Shown piece by piece: positions 1 to 7,195 of a DNA stretch of 46,519 nucleotides. The position numbers were made by a program, and so were the translations under genes. The stretch is from positions 1 through 46,519 of the forward strand of contig JAEEOQ010000052.1 in the NCBI GenBank assembly GCA_016284355.1, in the 5' to 3' direction. Below the pieces are notes generated by a model, which was not told the DNA's origin, did not search any database, and saw only the letters and a list, made by a program, of their open reading frames with translations. The stretch comes from Lachnospiraceae bacterium (GTDB lineage Bacteria > Bacillota > Clostridia > Lachnospirales > Lachnospiraceae). Within the stretch, counting starts at the first letter, position 1, and each line of letters begins with the position of its first letter.

Positions 1-417
1 ACCTGCTCCAACTGCAAGACCGTCATCTGAGAATGCAGACGGTGTACGTCCGTAAACGATCTGAAGGAAGAGCTCTCTCATAGCTGTGTTGATAGCATCA
101 CAAACAAGGTCTGTGTTAAGAGCCTCAAGGATTGTCTTGCCCTGAAGGATCTCAGCTGCCATAGCTGCAGAGTGAGTCATACCTGAACATCCGATGGTCT
201 CTACAAGAGCCTCAACGATAACGCCCTCTTTTACATTAAGAGAAAGCTTGCAGGCACCCTGCTGAGGAGCACACCAGCCTACACCATGTGTAAAACCGGA
301 GATGTCTTCGATCTTTTTTGCATGAACCCATTTTCCCTCTTCCGGAATTGGAGCCGGCTCATGTTTTGCGCCCTTAGCAACAGGACACATATTTTCTACT
401 TCTTTTGTGTAAATCAT
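1..417 (-). CDS. NifU-like iron-sulfur scaffold family protein, C-terminus outside window
   Basis: The reading frame is open from the ATG at 417 to the window edge, giving 139 residues without a stop. The N-terminus reads MIYTKEVENMCPVAKG. Cysteines lie in the motifs CPVAKGAKH, GWCAPQQGAC and TIGCSGMTHS, and the last resembles the cluster-binding part of NifU/IscU N-terminal domains. I recall closely similar Lachnospiraceae proteins annotated as iron-sulfur cluster assembly scaffold, often near a GGGtGRT-family protein, whose gene would lie outside this window. The start is supported by GAAAGGAG about 8 nt upstream. The role in Fe-S cluster assembly is inferred from family resemblance. The protein might instead bind a cluster for another purpose. 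Confidence 0.75.
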   Translation of the reverse strand, partial: MIYTKEVENMCPVAKGAKHEPAPIPEEGKWVHAKKIEDISGFTHGVGWCAPQQGACKLSLNVKEGVIVEALVETIGCSGMTHSAAMAAEILQGKTILEALNTDLVCDAINTAMRELFLQIVYGRTPSAFSDDGLAVGAG

Positions 418-452
418 GTCACAAATCTCCTTTCAAACTATGAATAAAATCA

Positions 453-480
453 TGACGGGAGCCAAAAGGCCCTATCGTCA
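453..480 (-). terminator. Probable Rho-independent terminator after yajC
   Basis: On the minus strand, a few bases after the yajC stop, TGACG pairs with CGTCA and GGGCC pairs imperfectly with GGCTCC around a TTTT loop. The short T-containing tract TGATTTTATT follows. The U-run is weak, so read-through into the NifU-like gene is possible. Confidence 0.45.
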
Positions 481-484
481 CGCC

Positions 485-817
485 TTAGTTCTCTGCGCCG
501 CCTGCTTTTTCAACTTCTGTGATAGCAGTCTTTTTCATAGGGATACGGCAGTTTTTGTTGCTTCCGAACTCAACGATAACTATCTCGTCTTTGATATCGA
601 TAACAACGCCGTAAAATCCGCTTGTAGTAAGAACGCTGTCGCCCACTTCAAGTGAGTCGAGAAGCGCCTGCATCTCTCTTTGCTGTTTCTTTTGCGGTCT
701 GTAGCTGATAAAATACATAGCACCGCCGATAACAACAATGTAGATAACCATGATCCAGAGGAAGCTTCCTCCGCCCATAGGGTTTGCTGCTGATGTAGCC
801 TCAAGTAATGAAATCAT
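485..817 (-). CDS. yajC: Preprotein translocase subunit YajC
   Basis: This 110-residue protein has one N-terminal membrane helix (about residues 18-37), then the basic stretch SYRPQKKQQREMQ and a small soluble domain (LLDSLEVGDSVLTTSGFYGVV), which is the standard YajC plan. YajC associates with SecDF-SecYEG at the membrane and assists protein export. The start ATG at 817 has AGGAGG seven bases upstream. It follows tgt by only 16 nt, and the tgt-yajC pair is widely conserved in bacteria, so both are expected to share the promoter at 2031-2059. The short alanine/glycine-rich tail (KAGGAEN) is not unusual. Confidence 0.95.
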   Translation of the reverse strand: MISLLEATSAANPMGGGSFLWIMVIYIVVIGGAMYFISYRPQKKQQREMQALLDSLEVGDSVLTTSGFYGVVIDIKDEIVIVEFGSNKNCRIPMKKTAITEVEKAGGAEN

Positions 818-833
818 CCTTTATCCTCCTATT

Positions 834-1967
834 TTATTCTTCTCCGGCACGCATGCCTTCGATCTTTGCTTTCTTATATTCTTTAAAACGGTCTGCATCG
901 ATTGCATCCCGAATCTCCGACATCATCGTATTGTAAAAATACAGGTTGTGAGTAACCATAAGCCTAAGTGCAAGCATCTCTTTAGCTTTAAGAAGATGTC
1001 TTATGTAAGCTCTGGAGTAGCGCCTGCAGGCAGGACACTGACAGCCCTCTTCTATAGGTCTGTCGTCAAGCTCATACTTTGCGTTAAGAAGATTCATCTT
1101 GCCGTGGTTTGTATAAGCGTTGCCATGACGGCCGTTACGGGCAGGATATACGCAGTCAAAAAAGTCAACCCCCCTGTCTACTCCCTCTAAGATATTTTCA
1201 GGAGTACCGACGCCCATAAGGTAGATAGGCTTATCTTCAGGAAGATAAGGTACCACATCATCAAGGACACGATACATCTCTTCGTGGGACTCACCTACCG
1301 CAAGACCACCTACAGCATAACCGTCAAGATCCATCTCACGGATAACCTTTGCATGCTCTATTCTGATATCGCTGTAAACACCGCCCTGGTTTATACCAAA
1401 GAGCATCTGATGCTTATTGATAGTATCTGGCAAAGCATTAAGCCTGGCCATCTCATCTTTACAGCGCTTAAGCCATCTGGTGGTACGGGCTACCGAAGCT
1501 TCTATATAACTGCGCTCGGCTACGCTTGAAGGACACTCATCAAAGGCCATGGCGATGGTGGAGGCGATGTTGGACTGGATCTGCATACTCTGTTCCGGTC
1601 CCATAAATATCTTTCTGCCGTCTATATGTGAATTAAAGTAAACGCCTTCTTCTTTTATCTTGCGAAGACCAGCAAGAGAGAATACCTGAAAGCCGCCTGA
1701 ATCTGTAAGGATCGGTTTGTTCCAGGACATAAATTTGTGAAGGCCGCCCATTTTCTTAATAACCTCATCTCCCGGCCTGACGTGGAGATGATATGTGTTT
1801 GATAATTCGATCTGTGTTCCGATGCTTTCAAGGTCTTCTGTTGATACAGCGCCTTTAATCGCACCTACGGTACCTACATTCATAAATACCGGTGTCTGAA
1901 CGGTTCCGTGAACCGTAGTAAGTTCGCCCCTGCGGGCATTTCCGTCTTTTTTTAATAATTTATACAT
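834..1967 (-). CDS. tgt: tRNA-guanine transglycosylase (queuine tRNA-ribosyltransferase)
   Basis: This 377-residue enzyme exchanges guanine 34 of GUN-anticodon tRNAs for the queuosine precursor preQ1. The general acid/base Asp89 lies in DSGGFQVFSL. The nucleophile is Asp271 in DFFDCVYPARNGRHG. Zinc ligands are Cys309, Cys311 and Cys314 (CQCPAC) and His340 (VTHNLYF). All key residues are present and the length is normal. The start ATG at 1967 has GAAGGAA upstream. It is the first gene of the tgt-yajC unit and is transcribed divergently from the GGDEF-EAL gene. No preQ1 aptamer is visible in its roughly 57-nt leader. Confidence 0.97.
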   Translation of the reverse strand: MYKLLKKDGNARRGELTTVHGTVQTPVFMNVGTVGAIKGAVSTEDLESIGTQIELSNTYHLHVRPGDEVIKKMGGLHKFMSWNKPILTDSGGFQVFSLAGLRKIKEEGVYFNSHIDGRKIFMGPEQSMQIQSNIASTIAMAFDECPSSVAERSYIEASVARTTRWLKRCKDEMARLNALPDTINKHQMLFGINQGGVYSDIRIEHAKVIREMDLDGYAVGGLAVGESHEEMYRVLDDVVPYLPEDKPIYLMGVGTPENILEGVDRGVDFFDCVYPARNGRHGNAYTNHGKMNLLNAKYELDDRPIEEGCQCPACRRYSRAYIRHLLKAKEMLALRLMVTHNLYFYNTMMSEIRDAIDADRFKEYKKAKIEGMRAGEE

Positions 1968-2030
1968 CTAAATTCCTTCGTTAAGAAATAAACATTTTAT
2001 CCTGTTTAAAAAACAAAGCGTACCAAAGGT

Positions 2031-2059
2031 AGTATACATGGAAATTCGCCATTTATCAA
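2031..2059 (-). promoter_or_regulatory. Sigma-A promoter for tgt-yajC
   Basis: Read on the minus strand, -35 TTGATA (2054-2059) and -10 TATACT (2031-2036) are separated by 17 nt. Transcription should start near 2024, leaving a leader of roughly 57 nt before tgt. Confidence 0.7.
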
Positions 2060-2091
2060 CTGTTAATTTTTCTCATTTTCACATTTTTACA

Positions 2092-2120
2092 TTGAATAAT
2101 AAGCGTCAAATTGTTAGAAT
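2092..2120 (+). promoter_or_regulatory. Sigma-A promoter for the GGDEF-EAL / DUF58 operon
   Basis: The elements are -35 TTGAAT (2092-2097) and -10 TAGAAT (2115-2120) with a 17-nt spacer. TGT immediately precedes the -10, giving an extended -10. It lies back-to-back with the tgt promoter, and the leader is too short for a c-di-GMP riboswitch. Confidence 0.55.
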
Positions 2121-2170
2121 ATTATAAGGGAAATTTTATTTATACATTGTGAGTTGCGAGGTTAAAACCC

Positions 2171-4180
2171 ATGTCAATCAAAAAATCAATGCATTTAAGC
2201 TTCGCTGTTACTGCGGCGGTAGTTGTGATAATACTGTTACTGATAAACAGCTATATTTTTAAAGTAACCACATCTCACTCCGTAGAGATTGTCTCAGATC
2301 TTGTGGAGTCCCAGTGCAACTACGCCCTCTCAAAGCAAAACCGTACCGGCAGTATATCTGATGCTGCCGTAGAACAGACCTTATCGGGTCTTATCAGCAA
2401 GACTCCTATGGAATACCGCCTTTTGATGAATGCCCCGGACAGTGACACTGTTAACGAGCACACCAGCTGGCGCTATTACTATATCTGGCTTGCGGGGGGT
2501 AAAAAATTTATCCATGCCGAGATCTCCATTATCAATTACGACAAATATATTATCCTTGAGATCCCTATTTCTTACCTTATAAGAAGTTCAAGAGCCGAAC
2601 ACTTTACTGTTATTGCCCTTTGTATAGTTATTGGTGTACTGTTCTTTATATGTACGGAAATTGTCATTAAGAATATCTCAAGGCCTATCCATGCTCTTTC
2701 CGCAGCCATGAAAGAGGCTTCAAACGGCAATCTTGAAGTGCAGTGTAACATTGATTCAAAGAATGAACTTGGAACTCTTGCAAAGAACTTCAACAAAATG
2801 ATGCACATAATCAGCTCAAACTACGAAGATCTTTCAAATATGCACGAGGAACTTGCCGCAAATGAGGAAGAGCTTCGTAAAAACTACGATCACATCGAGT
2901 TTCTTGCTTACCACGACGTACTTACGCGTCTTCCAAACAAGATCTCTTTTTACGACAGGCTTTATAACACCCTTAACTCCCGTCACTCCGACGAGCACAA
3001 GCACGCCATCTATTTTGTGGATCTTGATAACTTTAAGACCATTAACGATACTTTAGGTCACGACTACGGCGACGAGCTTTTGGCTCAGACCGCCGCAAAA
3101 CTTTCTGCTCTTATGCGTCCGCAGGATCTTCTTGCAAGGGCCGGCGGCGATGAATTCCTTATCTTCAGAGCAGATATAGATTCCAATGAAGAAGCCATTT
3201 CCTTTGGCGAGACTATGCTTGATAACTTTAAAGAGCCATTTAACCTTAACGGAGAATATGCTCATGTTTCCATGAGTATAGGTATCTCCATTTACCCTTC
3301 AAACGGTCACAACCACAACACCCTTATCAAAAATGCGGACATTGCCATGTACCACAGCAAAGATACGGGCAAAAACAAGGTTACTATTTTTACCTCAGAG
3401 ATGCAGCAGCAGCTTCAGCGTGAAAGCAGTATCCTTGATGCGCTGCGTTCTGCCATCAAAAATAACGAGATCTATCTTGTTTACCAGCCGCAGTTTAATG
3501 CAAATGACAACACCATCACAGGTTTTGAAGCTCTTATGCGTATCAACAGCGCTAAGCTTGGACCTTTATCTCCGACAGAGTTTATCCCTGTTGCAGAATC
3601 AAACGGTCTTATAGCTGAGATTGGTCTGTGGAGCCTTCGCTGCGCCTGTCTTATGAACAAAAATCTCTTAGACAGGGGCTACAAACCGCGTAAGGTAGCG
3701 GTTAACCTCTCCTCTATCCAGCTTCGAAACCTTGACTTTGTTTCAGAGCTTGGAACCATTCTTAAAGAAACAGAGCTTCCGCCTCATCTTCTTGAGCTTG
3801 AGCTTACTGAAAGTATGCTTGTTTCTTCCATAGAGGAAGCAAAGATGATGCTTAGCGACCTTAGAAAGCTTGGGGTATGTGTATCTCTCGACGATTTTGG
3901 TACAGGATACTCTTCCCTTAACTACCTTACAAAGCTTCCTATCAATACACTTAAGATCGACAAATCCTTTATCGATCACATATTTGAAGATGAAAAGGAC
4001 ACACAGCTTGCAGAAAGTATCATTTCTCTTGCTCATGCCCTTGACATCACGGTTGTTGCAGAAGGCGTTGAAAACGGCTCACAGCTTTCTTTACTTCGCT
4101 CCATGCACTGCGACCTTATACAGGGATTCTTACTCAGCAAGCCGCTTCTTGCAGAGCAGCTTGTTATGCTTCTTGACTGA
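2171..4180 (+). CDS. Membrane-bound GGDEF-EAL cyclic-di-GMP signalling protein
   Basis: This 669-residue protein has a membrane helix at about residues 10-32, an extracytoplasmic segment to about 143, and a second helix at 145-167. A HAMP-like region follows to about 215, then a short coiled linker (NMHEELAANEEELRKNYDH), a GGDEF domain (about 240-405) and an EAL domain (about 420-669). The cyclase motif GGDEF (325-329) is intact, with an inhibitory-site RxxD (RPQD, 316-319) exactly five residues before it. The EAL motif (453-455), LELTESML, DDFGTGYSSL and LKIDKSF are also intact, so both synthesis and breakdown of c-di-GMP are possible. The sensor segment matches no family I recognise. The next gene starts 20 nt downstream. 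The start is supported by GCGAGG upstream. Confidence 0.93.
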   Translation: MSIKKSMHLSFAVTAAVVVIILLLINSYIFKVTTSHSVEIVSDLVESQCNYALSKQNRTGSISDAAVEQTLSGLISKTPMEYRLLMNAPDSDTVNEHTSWRYYYIWLAGGKKFIHAEISIINYDKYIILEIPISYLIRSSRAEHFTVIALCIVIGVLFFICTEIVIKNISRPIHALSAAMKEASNGNLEVQCNIDSKNELGTLAKNFNKMMHIISSNYEDLSNMHEELAANEEELRKNYDHIEFLAYHDVLTRLPNKISFYDRLYNTLNSRHSDEHKHAIYFVDLDNFKTINDTLGHDYGDELLAQTAAKLSALMRPQDLLARAGGDEFLIFRADIDSNEEAISFGETMLDNFKEPFNLNGEYAHVSMSIGISIYPSNGHNHNTLIKNADIAMYHSKDTGKNKVTIFTSEMQQQLQRESSILDALRSAIKNNEIYLVYQPQFNANDNTITGFEALMRINSAKLGPLSPTEFIPVAESNGLIAEIGLWSLRCACLMNKNLLDRGYKPRKVAVNLSSIQLRNLDFVSELGTILKETELPPHLLELELTESMLVSSIEEAKMMLSDLRKLGVCVSLDDFGTGYSSLNYLTKLPINTLKIDKSFIDHIFEDEKDTQLAESIISLAHALDITVVAEGVENGSQLSLLRSMHCDLIQGFLLSKPLLAEQLVMLLD

Positions 4181-4200
4181 TACCGGGGGAATTTACACTT

Positions 4201-5328
4201 ATGAACACAGTTCTTGCACTGCTTGCTATTGCATTACTCTACTTACTTCAAAAGGTATTATATGGCAGATATTGGGACAAAGGTCTTGATATCCGCCTTT
4301 CCTTTTCTGAAAACCACGCAAGAGAAGGGGAAAGGCTTAATCTTTACGAAACCATCACCAACAGAAAAGCCATGCCTCTTCCCGTTGTTAAGGTTAAATT
4401 TGAAGCATCAAGAGAGCTTATTTTTGACGATACTACAAACACAAACATATCAGATCATTTTTATCGCAATGACATCTTATCATGTCTTATGTATCAAAAG
4501 ATCCGAAGAACCCTCGGGTTTAAATGCGGAAAGCGCGGGTATTACACTATAGACAGAGTGGATGCCGTAGGAAGTGACCTTTTTCTTTCAACTAATTTCG
4601 TATCGGTACTTCCAATGCAGCTTACTCTTTCCGTGTACCCAAAGCTTCTTACAGACAAACAGTTTGATATCATCTATACCACCATGCTTGGTAACACACT
4701 TACGAGAAGGCTTATAAATGAAGATCCCTTTGAATTTCGAGGCATCCGTGAATATCAGCCTTTTGACCCGATGAAATCCGTTAACTACAAGGCTTCCGCC
4801 AAAACCGGTGAACTAAAGGTAAACCAGCACGCCCCTACGTCAGATGAAAGCGTACATATCCTTCTTAACCTTGAGCAGGAAACCATCTGGCAGTTTACGG
4901 ATCTTCTTGAAGAATCCATAAGACTTGCTTCAACCATAGCTTACGAATACCTTGGAAACGGAGTTCCCGTTTCTTTTACCACAAACGGACTTGATATAAT
5001 AAATAAAAAACCTTCAAAGATAGCAGACGGCTCCGGAAGTTCCCATGAGATCAGTATAAATGAGGCACTTGCAAGGATCGACACTAAGCTTACCGTACCT
5101 TCCTTTATACCTTTCCTTCAGGAAATAGTTGAAAACAGGACAGGAAGCGATACGCTGGTGCTCATTTCCTCATTCCAAAGAAATGACTTTTTTGATGCCA
5201 TGAGAACTCTTAAAGAAGAGAACATCCCGTTTTTCTGGATCGTTCCGCTTCACGATGACATGGAATTTGATGCGCCTGACGACCTTAAGGCTGATATCTT
5301 CAGATATCACGTAGCCAAGAGTATGTAA
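4201..5328 (+). CDS. DUF58 domain protein
   Basis: This 375-residue protein starts with a membrane-associated segment (about residues 2-20). It carries the DUF58 signature near 175-200, read as DPFEFRG, IREYQPFDP and VNYKASAKTGELKVNQ. DUF58 proteins are usually encoded with a MoxR AAA-ATPase, a transglutaminase and a DUF4129 membrane protein. The module's role is unclear and is thought to involve envelope or polysaccharide assembly. Only the DUF4129-like partner is nearby, 16 nt downstream. GGGGGAA precedes the start. The 20-nt gap from the GGDEF-EAL gene implies co-transcription. Confidence 0.88.
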   Translation: MNTVLALLAIALLYLLQKVLYGRYWDKGLDIRLSFSENHAREGERLNLYETITNRKAMPLPVVKVKFEASRELIFDDTTNTNISDHFYRNDILSCLMYQKIRRTLGFKCGKRGYYTIDRVDAVGSDLFLSTNFVSVLPMQLTLSVYPKLLTDKQFDIIYTTMLGNTLTRRLINEDPFEFRGIREYQPFDPMKSVNYKASAKTGELKVNQHAPTSDESVHILLNLEQETIWQFTDLLEESIRLASTIAYEYLGNGVPVSFTTNGLDIINKKPSKIADGSGSSHEISINEALARIDTKLTVPSFIPFLQEIVENRTGSDTLVLISSFQRNDFFDAMRTLKEENIPFFWIVPLHDDMEFDAPDDLKADIFRYHVAKSM

Positions 5329-5344
5329 AGCAAGGAGAGACACC

Positions 5345-6583
5345 ATGAATATAGTTTCATTAAAACGACTTGCAAGATTTATAAATACAAATATGGCTTT
5401 TCTGGCATTTTCTCCTGCCATGATGGTAGCGCTAAACCTTATAAAACCTCAGACAGGCTACATTGCCCTTGTGCCCATGTTTCTTATAGTAAACTTTCAG
5501 TTTGTTTTCAGGGAATATATAAAGAACTTCTTTTTATTCCTTATCTGCAACTTAGGATGCTTTGCGGCAGGTTTTCTTTTCAGAGATCACATACTTGTTT
5601 TTGCGGCTTATATGGCATTTATCCTGTTAAGCGTTATAGTAAGCTTTGCAATAAGGATAAAGCCGGCCGAAGACGTAAGAGTAAAGCCTCTAGTTGTTTA
5701 TTACCTTGCTGTTGCGGCAGTTTGCGAGATACTTATATTTAAGGTGGATCTTGCTTTCCTTAAAAGCGGCATACTGATAAGTTCCATAATCTACCTTATG
5801 CTCTACTTTGTATGTAAGTATATATCGGATTACACAGACTTTCTTCACGAAGTAAGAGATTCAAAACATGTACCTTTTTCGCAGATAAACCGCTCCTCTT
5901 TTATTATGCTGGCAGGATTCTTTGCGATAGCACTTATAGTTGTTATCTTAAGCGTTTTTATTCCTTTTGGCGACTTTGTGTGGGCAATCCTTTCTGCGGC
6001 AGGCCACGGATTATTGTTCCTTCTTCGCCTTTTCTTTAGAAACAACGGAGAAGTGATAGATGAACCGATCTTAGATGAGGGTCCTTCAAATATGAACCCT
6101 GATATGAGCGCTTTTGCAGGGGTCGCTGAAACATCTGCATTTTGGGTGATCCTTGAAAAGATCGTAGTTGTGGCTACTACGGTTCTTGTAGCAGGAGCTA
6201 TAATAGCCGGCATCATTTATGCCATTTATAACATCATAAAAAAATTCAATGAAAATACCCATATAGAAACAGATGAAGTTGAATTTTTAAATCCTTTTGA
6301 TAAGGCAGAAAAAGTTAAAGTCATGGGTACTGTCAGAAGATCCATATTTGAGATCTTTGCTCCCCCAAATGAGGCAAAGATAAGAAAGATCTTTTATAAA
6401 GCTGCAAGCGGCAAAGGCGAAAGCGCTATCGGAAAAGCGCCTAAAGCAAAAGAACTTCAAACGCCCACAGAGCTTCTTCCTGAAAATGAGACGCTCACAA
6501 AGCTTTACGAAAAGGCAAGATATTCAAATACACCATGCTCAAGAGAAGACGTGCTTGCTGCAAAGGAATCCGTAAAGTCCTGA
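5345..6583 (+). CDS. Polytopic membrane protein with DUF4129-like C-terminus
   Basis: This 412-residue protein has about six to seven hydrophobic helices in the first 210 residues and another at about 272-295. The cytoplasmic tail has a region (about 335-405) resembling DUF4129: IRKIFYKAAS, then TPTELLPENETLTKLYEKARYSN, close to the family's conserved transglutaminase-associated helix. The extracytoplasmic transglutaminase domain common in such proteins is not visible between the helices, so this looks like a version reduced to the membrane part and tail. It follows the DUF58 gene by 16 nt with AAGGAGAG before the start, and precedes rnpB. Function unknown; the assignment to this family is inferred. 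Confidence 0.7.
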   Translation: MNIVSLKRLARFINTNMAFLAFSPAMMVALNLIKPQTGYIALVPMFLIVNFQFVFREYIKNFFLFLICNLGCFAAGFLFRDHILVFAAYMAFILLSVIVSFAIRIKPAEDVRVKPLVVYYLAVAAVCEILIFKVDLAFLKSGILISSIIYLMLYFVCKYISDYTDFLHEVRDSKHVPFSQINRSSFIMLAGFFAIALIVVILSVFIPFGDFVWAILSAAGHGLLFLLRLFFRNNGEVIDEPILDEGPSNMNPDMSAFAGVAETSAFWVILEKIVVVATTVLVAGAIIAGIIYAIYNIIKKFNENTHIETDEVEFLNPFDKAEKVKVMGTVRRSIFEIFAPPNEAKIRKIFYKAASGKGESAIGKAPKAKELQTPTELLPENETLTKLYEKARYSNTPCSREDVLAAKESVKS

Positions 6584-6595
6584 TATTCTTTTTTA

Positions 6596-6624
6596 TTGAC
6601 GCTTTAAAACAAAGATGATACAAT
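6596..6624 (+). promoter_or_regulatory. Strong sigma-A promoter for rnpB
   Basis: The elements are -35 TTGACG (6596-6601) and -10 TACAAT (6619-6624) with a 17-nt spacer. The predicted start, about 7-10 nt downstream, coincides with the first base of RNase P helix P1. Confidence 0.8.
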
Positions 6625-6634
6625 ACATTCGTTT

Positions 6635-7122
6635 CAAGTAGCGCAGATGATCGCGGGTGCAAGTGCCGAAAGGCCGCACGTGAGGAAAGTCCGGGCTTCA
6701 CAGGGCAGGATGCCGGGTAACACCCGGTGGAGGCGACTCCAAGGCCAGTGCAACAGAGATATACCGCGTTTGCAATGAGAAGCGCTTCAAGGAAAAAATG
6801 AGTCTGCAAGCTTGCTTGCAGAGGCATTTGTTCCGAAGAAGATGCGGCGAATGCCGTGTAGTTCAAAAATGCGACAGCATTTTTGAACCGACCGCTTCTC
6901 GAAATAACGTAAGGGTGGAAAGGCAGCTTAAGAGACTACCGCCGGTACGGTAACGTATCGGGCACATGTAAACCCCATCCGAAGCAAGACCGAATTGAAG
7001 TATATGGTGGCCCGCCATCGCTTCGGGTAGGTCGCTTGAGTCAGGTGGTAACATCTGATCTAGATAGATGATCGTCACGCAAGCTTATGCTGCGTACATA
7101 ACTCGGCTTATAGCGCTGCTTG
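6635..7122 (+). ncRNA. rnpB: RNase P RNA (class A type), enlarged P12
   Basis: This is the catalytic RNA that removes 5' leaders from pre-tRNA. The hallmark GAGGAAAGTCCGGGCT lies near the 5' end and the matching 3' element ACATAACTCGGCTTATA near the end. P1 is a perfect 10-bp helix between CAAGTAGCGC (6635-6644) and GCGCTGCTTG (7113-7122), which sets both ends. The RNA is about 488 nt, long for a bacterial RNase P RNA. The excess lies inside a helix, GAGAAGCG (6777-6784) with CGCTTCTC (6893-6900), at the position of P12. It holds two further hairpins, at 6803-6822 and 6861-6888. Confidence 0.95.
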
Positions 7123-7147
7123 AACTGTTTTTGACATAATAAACTTC

Positions 7148-7180
7148 AAAAAGAGACTCCATCTGGGGAGTCTCTTTTTA
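7148..7180. terminator. Bidirectional Rho-independent terminator between rnpB and the nucleoside kinase gene
   Basis: AAAAAGAGACTCC (7148-7160) pairs perfectly with GGAGTCTCTTTTT (7167-7179) around a 6-nt loop, with A and T runs on opposite sides. It can stop rnpB transcription on the plus strand and the long dgt-to-kinase operon on the minus strand. Confidence 0.9.
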
Positions 7181-7195
7181 TATGCAATAAAACAA

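Noticed and set aside
6495-7078. Two minus-strand frames across rnpB (6495-6866 and 6863-7078)
   Set aside because: They lie antisense to the RNase P RNA, whose conserved core fully explains the sequence.
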